Source: Lepas anatifera
Taxonomy: Eukaryota > Arthropoda > Thecostraca > Lepadidae
DNA length: 64,000 bases
Direction of reading: 5' to 3'
Assembly: GCA_034440635.1 (NCBI GenBank)
Contig: JAOTON010000455.1
Location: 434,001-498,000, forward strand
Position 1 is the stretch's first letter. Every line of letters starts with the position of its first letter. Below, in pieces: positions 38,501 to 52,300 of this stretch. A program made the translations under genes and the position numbers. The notes beneath the pieces were generated by a model, which worked only from the letters and a program-made list of their open reading frames with translations, had not been told where the DNA came from and made no database searches.

Positions 38501-41500
38501 TGGAACAGAAACGTCGCGCTGCAGCATTACCTTGCCCACCGAAATAACTGAAGCAGACACTGAACGAACCGCACGAGTTGGAGTGAGAACTAATCGACCT
38601 TCCGAAATGTCTACAACACAGGGACACTCCGACAAAAACTCTAATCCTAAAAGAACGGGAATGTCGATGTCGTTGGTGATATAGAATGGAATCACTTTAG
38701 TCTGCCCTCCTAGTTGAAGCGAAATTTTTGCTTTTCCTAACAAAGGCAAAGGATCCTGTGTTGCTGTCCTCGCTTGTGTCGAAGTCTTGAGCAGAATGGG
38801 CGGATGTGGGAGAACATCAAACACAGATTTACTCACCAAATTAATGGCACTACCGGTATCGAGTAAGCATGAGCAGTTGGCCCCTCCCAAAACCGCATCA
38901 AAAGTCATGTCCTTGCGTAACGGAATGGCATTGACATTCACTGGGGACTGGTTGCCCCTCGGGTCTGACGGACCGGAGCCTGTGTTACCTGAGTGCTGAC
39001 CGCTCCCCCTGACTGTGAGCGTTCCCTCGAGGAGGTGGCATCCCTGGACCGGGGTGTCGAGACATTCCCGGGGTGAACTGGGGTCTCACCGGCGGGATGC
39101 TGGCACCGGGACCCCGTGGGCTGTTTCCCGCCTTGCACTGACGAGCCAAATGACCGGCCGCCCCACACCGGTAGCAAGTTGCAAACCGGTGGCGACACAC
39201 TGAACGGAGGTGCCCTGGATTCCCACAACAGAAGCACGTTTTACCCGATGTCGGCCCCTCCAACTTCGCTAGTTTGTCCTCCAGTTCCGCTACACGCTTG
39301 CGCAACTGATCTGTCTCTGTATCCACGTGCCTGACTGTCTGAGCTCTGTTCAATTTCTCCGCGCAACACAAGTTCCTTACTAAAGCAACCGCTGCCTCAA
39401 AAGTAGTGACCCCCTCAGACACTAGACGCGTTTGAAATGTGGCTGGCATGGCCTGCAAGAAGTAGTTGAACAGAAGTCCTGGAGAATCACCATCCGGAAA
39501 GGCCTGACTGGTGAGTCGCTTCAATTGGATGACAAATCCCTCCAAGTCGGTGCCCGGAATAAACTTCAAGCCCCTTAAAGCCACTTGAGCTTCAACCACG
39601 CCACGGGAAGGGAAAGCCTGTCTTAATCCCTCTGAAGCTGTACTGAACTCCTTCTTTTGCTCCTCTGATAAACAGTCGTAGGCGTCCCTGGCCAAACCCG
39701 ATAGACACAAGGGAAGAAGAGAAGCTTGTTTTGACTCATCCCAATTCTGAAGTGAACTGAACAGCTTGAAATCCTCCAAAAATCTATTAACAGACCCTGA
39801 ACCCGAAAACGTGGGGTACGATAGTGACAGAGGTGGCTGCGCCATGACTATGTTAAATATCAACTCACAATTAAATTCAACCCGAATTCAGAAAAGAACC
39901 AGAGGCATACAGTGGCTCACTCCGATCGCCCACGAGCTTACACGACCGGCAACCCCCTCCCCCTCGTTGAAACCCTAGCTATATTTGGAACCATGACCAA
40001 ATATAGATTCCTGGCTTGGTGCTGTATCTAGGTTAAATCCAACCCCCACTAATACCTCCCACACAACGTGAAATGTAGAATAAGACCAACTACACACAGA
40101 AAAAATGACACAAGAAAGTTTTAAGCGTTGAAGTCCAATATCTGGTAAGTACTCACGACCGGAGAAAACCTAGGAAGCGTCCTCTGCTGTTCCTGACCTT
40201 CGCGTGCCCTCACACCACTGCCTGACTCCTCTCTACCCACTGCACTGACTTCCTCCTCACTGCACTCTGCTGACTCCTCTCCCCTCACTGCACTCTGCTG
40301 ACTCCCTCTCTCTCCTCGCTGTAATCTGCTGACTCCTCTCTCCTCGCTGTACTCTGCTGACTCCCTCTCTCCTCGCTGCACTCTGCTGACTCCTCCTCCT
40401 CACTGCACTCTGCTGACTCCCTCTCCTCACTGCACTCTGCTGACTCCCTCTCTCCTCACTGCACATCACTGCCCGTCCCCACAGCCCCCACACAAATAAT
40501 TGCAAGTTCCACGTCGCCGCAACGTTGCCATGGCAACCGCCGACCGGTGAGCACCGCTCATGACGCGAGGTGGTAGACGGGCAATTCCCGATGACTGGCC
40601 GATCGAATATGAATAGGCGTTGCCAAGATGAGTTTCCGCTGTCACCAAATGTAGACCGGGGTCTTCGAATACGGCAGCTCTAAACTTGCAGTGTTGTATT
40701 GTTCCCCATACGACATCAAGACCAAGATGAAGATGTCAAGACGACGATATCAAGACCACATCAAGACGCGTCCTGTACACGAAACACTGTCAGAACTAGG
40801 CAAGCCCCACAGGCAGCGTTATCACTTCCGTAGCTGACTTTAATTACACTTTAAGTAAAAACAATTCCCCGCCCTGAAACCCTAACATCCATAGCCAACA
40901 CTTGCCCATACACAAGCCAAAACCCGTGCAAAAATATTTAACCGGTTAACCAACGATGAAATCCAATCAACACAGCTTTATCCAACAGTTAATCAGCGAG
41001 AAACGATGTAATTTCTCTGTAACCAAGTAACCTACCGTTTAGAGATCAGACGCGATGCTGTTTACACAAGAACCAAGGCAGGAATGGCGCCGATCCCATT
41101 GTCTGGTTCGCGCCACAGCGCTGAGCGCGGGAACTGGCTCGGCCTCTCATTGGTTTGCGGACGCACATCGCTAAGCCAGGAAAGTAATTAAAATCATACT
41201 CGAGATAAATTCAAGAGTGTTAAACTACAAGTAAATAACAGTACAAAATTTAACTTACATTTCTGATAAAGTACTACGCGCCGACAATGATTAAAAAGTC
41301 TAGGGGTAAACATAGCTCCGCACCGAGATGCAAGAATCTCCGCGAATGACAAGAGGTGCAAATTTTACACAGTCGAAGGCGATCCACAGCGCCTGCACTC
41401 CCTACATAATAACCCATCGTATCTTTTAATCCAGCTGCTCTGATACTGAGTCAAAACTTGTATTAACTAGACCTGGCCAAACTATTCTGTTATCAGGGTA

Positions 41501-43295
41501 TTATTTGACCTGAACAATGACTAAATCTAGCGAGAAATTTGGTGTAGCGAACTCATACTCTGTCTCTCATTGAAAATCACCAGATTATCGGAGGGGTCGG
41601 GACATGACATGACTGGAGATCTGTTCTCAATCCAGGGGGTCCTCGGTGGGTTAACGCCGGCACGGCAATACAAACCCTATGCAAAGCTTGTGGGAGACCG
41701 AAAATCCAGTTGGTCCTGACCCCTCGAACCCCTCTGTGATTTCTACCCATGCATGACGCCATTGTGAAAAATCCTCAACATTCAGCTTCCCCTGCCACTG
41801 CATCTGAACTAAGTCTGTGAGCCGTACCCCACTCGCCGAGACTCCGCCACTGACCAGTTTCCTTCCCCGCAGGGTAACCTGGAGGATCAGGTTGTCCAAA
41901 CCAACCCCGTGCTGGAGGCATTTGGCAACGCCAAGACAACCCGTAACGACAACTCATCCCGCTTCGTAAGTACATTTATAAAGTATTGTACTGAACGTGT
42001 GCTTTGATTGGTGGAAATGTTAGCACGTGCATTGACGGGGGCGGGTACCCACCCCCTTGGGTTTTTTGGAGATAGTATAAAAAGAGCGGTGCGTACCGCC
42101 GCCATACTTGATATACCTAATTTCTGATTAGTTTTACATCGTTTTCCTAAATTTCAATGTTAGGTCATTTCAGGTCAGGTCACCAGTACAGGACCTGACC
42201 TAAAAAATTAAGATATGATAAGTCAGAACAGGGTGAACTTATCCGATTTAAAGTCATATCAAATAATGAGCCAACCGAGTTCTCTAAAACATGTTCCGGT
42301 ATTTTTTATATCAATGACTCAAGGTCACGTATGAACCTTGACCTCTCCATTGGAAATACATGGGGAAAGTGGTTTTAGCTAAATAACTTAGTAATTGTTG
42401 GTGAAGGAGTGTTTATTTTAGCTTAATTATATTTTCCTTGTCTTTGTGGTTCTAATGATATGCATTCTGACCTCAGATCAGGTCAAATGAGATGTTTGAC
42501 CTGATTAAAAATGAGATATTTGACCTGATTTGACCTAGCTGGGCCATATTATACATACAAAACTCGGTGGGTTTCGGACGTACTTTATTCCGGTGAGTCA
42601 CGTTTGCACTCGATTAGCCGAAGCTCCACTCGACCGGCATCCTACACGTCCCGGCTCCATTGAACGTGGGGCTCTCCCTCACTTACATTCCGTTGTGTGC
42701 TGTCGATTGCAATATGTGTATAATAAACGTACGGTACCAATTATCGAAAACCTTCATTTACATGGTATCCCTATGACGGCATGTTTTCACCTCCGGTGAC
42801 CTTAAATATGACCTGACAAAAATGTTCCAAATATTTTTGATGGAGAAGCGGATGAGCTACCCAACGCCGTTTACCGTTTTTTTGCTATCTAGCGTGGTTC
42901 TCGAGATCTTAGGGGGTGGACCCGCCCCCTCGTCAAAGCGGAGATGGCTCAGACCCCTGTCAATGCGCGTGTTATGACATGCTTTCCGTGGAACCTGCGT
43001 GTGGGAAAAGCGTGTAGAGTGTGCTGACAACAATGCGTAAACATCAGCTTAACTATCAACGCTTATGACCTACCAATCAAGGACCTTAAGCTAACATCTG
43101 ATTGCCAAATTTTCCAGGGTAAATTTATCCGCATCCACTTCGGACCTCTCGGAAAGCTGGCTGGCGCCGACATTGAGACCTACCTGCTGGAGAAGGCTCG
43201 CGTCATCTCCCAGGGTCCGCTGGAGCGGTCCTATCACATCTTCTACCAGATCATGTCTGGGGCCATCCCCAACCTGATTGGCGACGGAGGTGAGG

Positions 43296-43330
<35 letters not shown>

Positions 43331-46300
43331 GAGAGGGAGGAGTTTTCATTTGACTGCGGCCTGTAAATTATCTATACTGGGAGATCCATGGATCAGTGGC
43401 AGAGCATCGGTCTTCTGAGCCACAGGTCCCAGGTTCATGTCCCAGCAGAGCCTCTGAATAAGTTGATCTGATCCCCCAAACCCATCCCAACAGGATGAGA
43501 GTTGGCGACGCCATATAATATTGGCAATTGGTGTGACATTAAGTTGGTGGGGAAGGGGGAGCCCCCTTCCCCACCACCATCACTAATTATCATTATTTAT
43601 ACTTCGAAGTATCACTACATAAAGTCATTAGTAGCCATTCTATGGAGAGGGACTGACCTCCTTATGCCGTCATCCAGGCAAACTTCTGCTGACTGACGAT
43701 ATCTACGACTACCACTACGTCTCCAACGGCAAGACCACTGTCGACTCCATCGACGACAGGGAGGAGTTCGAAATGACTGACGTGAGTATTCGAGGGGTCC
43801 ATTCTCTGAGTCTCATTAGTATACACAAGCTTGGTTTCTCAAATTTGGAATGATAAATTAGCACGTGTGTCTGATACAGAATGGAGTTTTGAGGATGTTG
43901 AGTGCTTGTTGAAGCAACAGTAAATTTGCGGGGCTTTATTTTGGATCTAGGTATGTACATGGCGACTGTCCATTTAATCCATTTCCATTAGGACTTGTCA
44001 ACTTTTATATTTCCACCATGCAAAGGACAGATGCACATCCAATAACTTAAAAAAGAGTCAGATAACTGACACAATTTTTATTATAGATCAGCGCTGTAGC
44101 CGAAGACGTGGAAAATTATTTTTGGGTCATATTGACTAATATTTCCACATAGCCACACGAGTTTTTCGCAGCAAAACTTGTTTATCATGCAGTGGTTCCT
44201 CCTTGAAAAATAGCTGGATACATTACTCCTGGAACTCGTGCCAGCATTATACTCACGCTAGTTTTTTGAGATGTTGGTAATGCTGCTGCTCAATTTCAGT
44301 GGAAAGGTAAGCGCAGTTCTACGATGTACTGTAAGTGGTGCTTAATCAGTGATGCTTGCCTGTTGTCTTCTCGCTTCAACTCATGTGCTGGGTATGATAA
44401 GCGCAAATACTTTTTTTCTCGAAAATACTATAGAAGTTGTCTCTGATCCTCTAGTGATCAGAAAATCCTGAAGCAGCCTCTTACTTAACTTTATGTTTAT
44501 CTTTTCTTCCTTCCACTCATTATTCGAAGATCACATCAAAATTTCGCTTCTAGTTCGTACAGAGCTTGTGTAAATTAGTCTCAAGTAAGACATTACATTT
44601 TTAGCTCGCTATATTGAACTGCTTATGCATGAGCATACAGACGCCAACTGCACATCTGCACATCCGCTTGGCATAATTTCTAAAAAAACAAAACAATCAC
44701 ACTTCTGATGATAACTACATCTGTGGTCCCATCGTTCCAATCGCGGACTAAGACTCTCCCTCACTGTATGTAGACACTGGCTTAGTACGTCTGCCGCTCT
44801 TTTTACGTCTCCTGCTTTTGCACTGTACCCTCTTTTCTGGTCGCACCTTTTCTTCTAAAGTCCCAACGGAGACCTCTTTTCTCACCAGACCGCGTTCGAC
44901 GTGCTTAACTTCAGCCAGACGGAGAAGGACAACATCTACTGCGTCGTCGCTGCCGTCATGATCTTCGGCACGATGCAGTTCAAGCAGAAGGGTCGCGAAG
45001 AACAGGCGGAGGCTGATGGCACATCGGTACGTGTCTCTCCCGTCCAGCATGTTCACCCATGTGTTCACGATCGCTGACGTGCTGTGGGGTGGACGACAGG
45101 AGGCGTTCGACATCCTCGGGTTTGAGAAGGTGAAGCTGGATGTGTACAAGATCGTGGCGGCGGTTATGCACATGGGGACACTCACGTTCAAACAGCGGGG
45201 CAGGGAGGAGCAGGCTGAGGCGGACGGCACCGAAGTAAGACACAGAAGCCTAACATCTATTCTTGTGGCGAGGCTACACGGCTCTAGTGATTGGTGGTGT
45301 CACACCGCTACTGCTTTGCGTTGTGTCAGATATTTTCTCAGCAGAGACCTTGGATACCACTGATTTCTCGTCAGAGGAAAGTCATAAAATTTTTTGGTAT
45401 CAAACTTTGAGTGGGGATGCTGAAGATTTGGACGCTGCCTCCTCTGTGATCGTCAGTCACCAGACCGCTTTATCTAACGTCTGTCCACCTAATGACATCC
45501 TAATGCTGTCGGACGATTGACGACACATGCAGTGCCGCTGAAAGCTCTACTTTTTCAGAACTCAATCTATTACTGAACAATTATGACAATAAAGTTTCCC
45601 AGTACAAAAAAATTTTCTAACGTATAATTAGCTGGATATATATATATATATATATATAAACTTCTAAAAATGACACACCTACTGTAAAAAGATTGTTTAT
45701 TATTTCAAGTTTGGATAGCGTCTGACACCATCAATCCTTAGTTCTGCTCTCATACCTTGGGTTTATCTCAGCAGCGCAGCACTAAGATTTATGTTGCTGT
45801 GTACTACACCAGTGCTTAGCAGTCTGCTCTTGTTCACGCCTCTTTAATAAAAAGCTGAAGCTTTTCGAGAAGACTGTGCGCGACAGCCTTTGCCCTTGGA
45901 TAAGACACACCAAAAGAATATGTTATCAGAATATGCAACTCGCATTGCAATACTTTTAAGAGAATGATGTTGAGATTTTCCTGACACCCTCTGTCATGAA
46001 AAATGGCTTGAATTGTTAATTTTCTCCCTCTTAAAATGCAAAAATATAGCAGCATTTGAAAAATAAGTTCAACTTTTTCGGGGTGTGAATTCTACACCAT
46101 TTGCTGTCATTAACACTGGATCGTGAAGCAGGCTGTCGCCGATTTTGCATTTCTGACGCCCTTTGTGCTGGATAGTATTGAAGCCATATAGCTAAATAAC
46201 TCACTAGTTAAGTGTAGCGAGGAAGTGTGACTGGTTTGTAATCAACTAGCGATAAAAATGATTTTAAGACTTATATGAGTATTTGGAGCCTAGGAATGTG

Positions 46301-49300
46301 TATATTGTACCAGAAAACAAAATGTATCAGTTTTTTCGCTTTCGTCTGTACAAGTTCTTAGCTGGCTTTAGCCATTGCAAATGAAATACATGTTTGACTT
46401 ACAAGTTTCCCGGCATGCTGGATTGGTTTGTTATAACAGTGGATCCTTGAGTGATCTTTTCGCTTTGTGCATGCTTCTAACTGCCTTTTAAAATTGTTAT
46501 TGCTATCATAGTCTTACCATGCCCGTCACCTGTCATGGGATGCCGTTTTCCTGCGGGATCTCTCAATGGAGATCTACACCATGAAGCTGTAACACCTGTT
46601 ATATACACGGGCTCCGTGTGCACGCCCTACCAAATCGTTCACTGAATGCTACACCCATTGCATCCTGCATTCGAAATCTGGTGTGTTCCCATTGATGCAA
46701 GTGTTCCCCCCTGCGAGACCCCATGCCTCCACACAGCTGAGCCGACCCAGCAGTGACAATGTGTGCCAATGGTGCACTGCTGCACCACCCCCAACCAGAA
46801 ACGTGCCATGATCACTGAAGTATCCCAGACTGCATCACAAGAGCCTTGGAAACCGTTGTGTTTGGTCGAAAGATCCTGTGAGATTGCGCATGCTGCTTAC
46901 AAACAGTGCATTACTTCTTTTTCTTGAGGGCGTGCTTTGCAACATTCTGAAATAAATACCAAGTTTGGGATATTATCGAGATATAGGCACGTTTCTACGT
47001 AGAACCTTCTATTTGCCCCCAAAACTCCTTAGAATTACTTCTTCCAGGTTTGCCTGCAACGGCGATGAAAATTACCAACCCGTACGTACCCGTATACGGT
47101 GAACCGACCCGCACGAACCACCCTGCACCCGCATTGCACTTGCGTGACCCCATGTACCCCTCCCCGCCCGAGCAGCTTCAGAAAGCTGGCAGCTTCTGAG
47201 AGTACTCTTCATGGGTACATACCCCATCTGATGATCTAATCTGAGTGTTCCACCCCAAAAGTTTAGCCCCTGTTCCCCTACCCCTCCCTGCATCTCAGAG
47301 AGGAACCGGAAATCTGTTCAGGCAGACAGCACCGGCCCTCGTGTCCCTGCTCGAGTATGCGTGCCACAGTGCCCTTTTCATCTGTTGACCGATGAAACGT
47401 GAATGGCGTGTGTGATCCATTTACCAACTGGATTTACCAGGTGGCCGACCATGCACCCAGCACGTCCCCAGATGATACCCCTATGATCTTGCTGTGACTC
47501 CGTATTCTTGCGCAAGCAGAAATATGGGATGAAAGAAAACAAAAAACGTCAGCATTGCCAGAAAACCCAACAATTGAAAGTGACCTGGAAACAAAGGACA
47601 GTACACAATACATCGATTATAAGCACTTGCACTTTCTTTGCAGACACCGGGAAAACAAAGTGACTACAAGATTTAGAGTTTCGGCGCAAAACACATTTCA
47701 TTTCTTCAAAATTGAGTAACATTTACGATTGTTCAACGTAAAAATTCATTTGGATATCTACACGGTCACCTACACAATTAAGAAACAGTCTCTGCATCTT
47801 GAAGATAACGATAATAAACGTCCGACAGGCTGGCCCCGGCGAGGTCGTCCCCCCACCAGAATCGTATCCCAAAACAGTCACTGTTCTAGTATCCCTGCAA
47901 GGTCTTGGAGCCACAATGTCTACAAATGTCGTGTTGTTTCAAACGTGGAACTGTTGTCTTGTGGTGCATTGACCTGGTATATGTGCGATGATCATGTGAA
48001 TGCTAAACACTGAAGGCATATGATTATCCTACTAGAACGGACACACATTCAATGATGAGAGTTTTTTATATATTTTGAAGTCAATTGAACGCCTCTTGCG
48101 CTTACTGAAAGCAATATTTTTTCAAGCTGCTTCGATACAGTAAATAAAAAGTGGTACTTATTATTTAGACTCGATAGGAAGGTAATTAGCATCGGTCGGT
48201 GCAATTGCTGGCCATATCGATTGTAAACACTCGAAAATTGTAATTTAAATGTTCTGCTCTGTAAACTATTGAGCAACCAGAAATGGAAATTCCACACCAC
48301 TGGTTAAAATGCAGTTTTCCCACACACAATTCGGTTGGTGCGATTGCTGGTCCATTCCATTGCAAGCCCGTTCTGGTGGTATAACCTTGTGAGTGCAGTG
48401 AAACCTGTGCTACGTGTGAGTGTTAAAGCGAAGGTCTATGGCACGTGCAACTGTTCCACGTGATCTTGTGGAACGAATGATGGAAACGTGGTGTTGAATG
48501 ACTTGTTCAAGGCGTGACTAGCTGACTCGGTTACAGTTTAAATGTGAAATAGTTGTCGGTAGCGTGAAATCGTTTTGAAATGCTCTATCAATTCGTAGGA
48601 TCATTATCAGTATAGAATTCGATATGATTCGCAAGCTCTCCAAGGCATTAATTACGGATCAAGAAGTAAAGAAAAATACATCCGTCTAACTATCTCCTTT
48701 TGTGTTTGAAGCCTAAAACTGTACAGAGCTAATTCGTCCGCAAATTACCCTCCTATACATATTTTATTCTGGAATTTCTATCAATTTTGCCGAAAAGCCC
48801 GATCTGATGACATTAGAGCATTTTCAATCTTAACCATTATCCAGAGAGTCGTCCACCTCAGGTTTGTTCTAATCTTTTAAACCCCGCCCGACCCGTAGGA
48901 GGGAGAAAAGGTCGGAAAGCTGCTTAAGGTGGACGGCGCAGAACTGTACAAAAACCTGCTGAAACCCAGAATCAAGGTCGGCAACGAGTTCGTCAACCAG
49001 GGTCGCAACAAGGACCAGGTAAGAATGCTTTTATATTCGGAAATAACCCAAAACAGCCAGAGTTACTCAGAGAAAGTTACGAGTTTCAGGGAAATCTACC
49101 TACTATCTGGTGCCTTCTTGGACCAGCCCTGCTAAATTCGGGGTTTGCCGCCATGTTTAATGCGTTGTGCCTGCAGCTTGAATTAGGTTCCTAGTGCGTG
49201 GAACCATATTTTATCATCTCTTGTTTGCTAAAAAGATGAAGAAATCGACCAAGTAACTAAGCGATAAAAACAACAAAATATGAATAAAGGTTGAAAGAAG

Positions 49301-52300
49301 AAAAGAAAGACGCTTGGCTGGTCCACTCTGTCCCAAATTTTGTAGTCTGCAGCTCCAATATTGCGGTTATGGTTTGAGCCAGTCTGTTGGAATGACACCA
49401 TCCATGTTCGCACGCTCCTAGGTGTACTACTCTGTCGGCGCTCTGTCCAAGAACATGTACGATCGTCTCTTCAAGTGGCTCGTGAAGAAGGTCAACGTGA
49501 CGCTGGACACGAAACAGAAGAGAGCCAGCTTCATCGGTGTGCTGGACATCTTTGGCTTCGAGATCTTCGAGGTGAGCTGGTGTGACAGTTTTAGAGGATT
49601 CTTCCCCATGGATAGCTTATGGTTAGCGTAGCTGTCTGCCACGCAGCCGACCCGGGTTCAAGGCCCGGCGGCTTCCCTGAACAAGGAGCAAGCTGGCTCC
49701 CGAGAAACCCTTCCAACAGGGGAAGAGTTGGCGACGCCATATGACCCTGGCAGTTGGTGCGTCGATAAGCCCCAAAAATTATTATTATTATTAGCTTATG
49801 GTTATTGAAAAGTTACCAGAAGAAGCGAGCCACATTAATTAAAGTTCTGAATTATTTGGCTTCAAGATTTATGAGATGAGCTGGCATGATATAAATCTGA
49901 ATAAATAGCTAGCCTACACTCAAATTAGGTTACAAAATGGTGAACATGTCGGGATAGTGCGGCCGCTCTCATCCCGTCCACTGATGATTGTTTGAAAGGT
50001 GCATCTGTGAGTCTTATTTGTGATCCTTGGCTCCCTCACCTCCTCCACCTACTTTATTTGTATGGTGCATAGCCAGGCTCCTAATTAGTGTGAGTCGCCA
50101 CATGCATCTTCATCTTGAGAAAACAGACACAACAATAGCCACCCGGCGTAATTCAGGGCCCCTCGCCTACGCGAGCGGTCACATATCTGAATACATCCAT
50201 CGACAGGATTCCGTGATCAACCCACAAATACGTGTGGCGAGATAGAAACGTAGATCCGCGTGAGGTCAAATACATGTATGGCACCATATACAGGCTAAAA
50301 TGATTAAATGATTTAAATGGCAGTGCGAAATACTTTTGGAGGCTTTCAGTCTAGGATTACTCTATGATCATTTGTTACTCGTGAAGCTTTGAGACTAAAT
50401 ACTTTAACAGCGGAGATCCAACGAGATTTGAAAACTCTAATGGCACCAGAAGAGCATATTTTTTCTCTCTAGAGGAAAAAAAGCAGCGTACCCCACATGC
50501 TGTGAAACGTCGTTGCGGTGTACCTGATCAGAAGCAGTTGATGTCTCATTTCGGTGTTATCTTCACGCTGCTAAATACACTTCGTCTTTTCCTTTACAGC
50601 GAGTTGTGTTTTACACCGCTTGACTCCCCTCCACCCTCTGTCCACAGTTCAACTCGTTCGAGCAGCTTTGCATCAACTTCACCAACGAGAAGCTGCAGCA
50701 GTTCTTCAACCACCACATGTTCGTGCTGGAGCAGGAGGAGTACAAGCGTGAGGAGATCAACTGGGTCTTCATGGACTTCGGCATGGACTTGCAGGCTTGC
50801 ATCGACCTCATGGAAAAGGTGAGCGGAAATGGCGATGCCCTGAAGGTGTTCGGGTGAGAAGCTCTGTCTACATAGGTCTGTTTTTTAGGGTGGAGCCATG
50901 ATGATATGCCGAATTCCGACCTCTGATAGGCTCAGACCCGGGATTTCTAAATCACAGTTTCGGCACTCTTGCACTGAGCTACCCAGACACTGTTTTACGT
51001 GGGTTTATTGATAGAGATAGTCTTCGAATTCAGGGATAAAGCTTCAGCCTGGATAGGGATAGATTCAACGTTGTTGCTTTTGCTGTAGGTGTTGACTTTG
51101 TGCCTTGGCATAACTATGTACGATAGCTAGACGATTGACTGATACTACGGCCAATGCATTTGCTAACTAGATAAATTGTCACCCATGTATTATGCAGATA
51201 ATGGGGACACCGAACACCAGCTCAATGGAATATTATATTTTGCATGGCGAAGACTGGATGATGAAATAATGATAAGAGAAAACATTACTTCGCCTTGTAA
51301 CACCCATTCAACCCCGGCAGCCTATGGGAGTGCTGTCCATCCTCGAGGAGGAGTCCATGTTCCCGAAGGCCACTGACAAGACCTTTGAGGACAAGCTGAA
51401 GACCAACCATCTCGGCAAGTGTCCTCTCTTCGTCAAGCCGAAACCGGCGAAGGCGGGAGCGACCGAGTCTCACTTCGCCATTGTCCACTACGCCGGCACA
51501 GTGAGTATGGCAGCAGTGACTCAGAGACGCCAGTTGAGATGGGCTGGAGTTTTGTTGTTGCAGTCCATCTAGATAGGTGTGTTGAGTATCAGGATCTTAT
51601 GGTGGTCTTTAACCGGCAGTCAAGTTTGTCAAGACAGTCGGCGTTGTATGGAAGTATCTGCACTACCTGACTATTCTCCTATGAGCTAGGGTTCATACCG
51701 TCTGATCAGCGCCCCTTGGCGCCCTGAACAACCTCTAATTCTGCGGTCACCACCAGGTGTGCTACAATCTCAGCGGCTGGCTGGAAAAGAACAAGGATCC
51801 TTTGAACGACACTGTTGTCGATCAGTTCAAGAAGGGAGGCAACGAACTGGTGGTAGAGCTGTTCCTCGACCATCCTGGACAATCGGCGGCGGCTGACGCC
51901 GGCGGCGGTGGCAAGGGTCAGTGACCTAGCACGTGACTTACTGATAGCGGCACCTTTGACGTGATTAACTGGGAGGAAGTTATAGTTTGTCTTTGGTTGC
52001 GCAGAATGGATTGATCATTTAGGAAAACACTTCCCCCGATATACATTTAACTGAATATATAATGTATTATTCTTCGTAATCGTCATAAGCCGGACACGTT
52101 ACAGTTAATCAGTTAATAGTGCATTCTATTCCCAACTTTCATTCGCCACCAAATGGGACGGGGGTATTGTTTCGTTCAGAAGGAGCACATCTTGCTCCGA
52201 GGGTGCACCTGCATTTGTTCAGGGCACTGTCACTTCTTCTGCAGCAAAATAGACTTCGTTTTGGGATCATAGCGCATTCAGAAACGAGCCAATATATAAT

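Larger units (their letters stand above)
33959..41406 (-). mobile_element. Ty3/Gypsy LTR retrotransposon, apparently complete, antisense to Mhc
   Basis: A 7,448-bp element read on the minus strand: 5' LTR (40,650-41,406), primer binding site, leader with a minisatellite, gag, pol in the order protease, RT, RNase H, integrase, then a purine tract and the 3' LTR (33,959-34,715). The 4-bp target duplication TAAT lies at 33,955-33,958 and 41,407-41,410. Integrase after RNase H places it with Ty3/Gypsy rather than Copia. No env-like frame is present: the 370 bases between pol and the 3' LTR hold only a 90-codon frame without recognisable features. LTRs read as identical over 757 bp, so insertion is very recent. 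Confidence 0.97.
33706..41872. other. Mhc: Mhc intron 6, carrying an LTR retrotransposon
   Basis: An 8.2-kb intron, of which 33,959-41,406 is the Gypsy element and one extra TAAT target copy. Without the insertion the intron would be about 715 bp. The remaining flanks (33,706-33,958 and 41,407-41,872) show no exon. Confidence 0.9.

Noticed and set aside
40121..40505. Gln/Ser/Arg-rich frames in the retrotransposon leader
   Set aside because: Translation of a minisatellite; no domain, and placed before gag in the untranslated leader.
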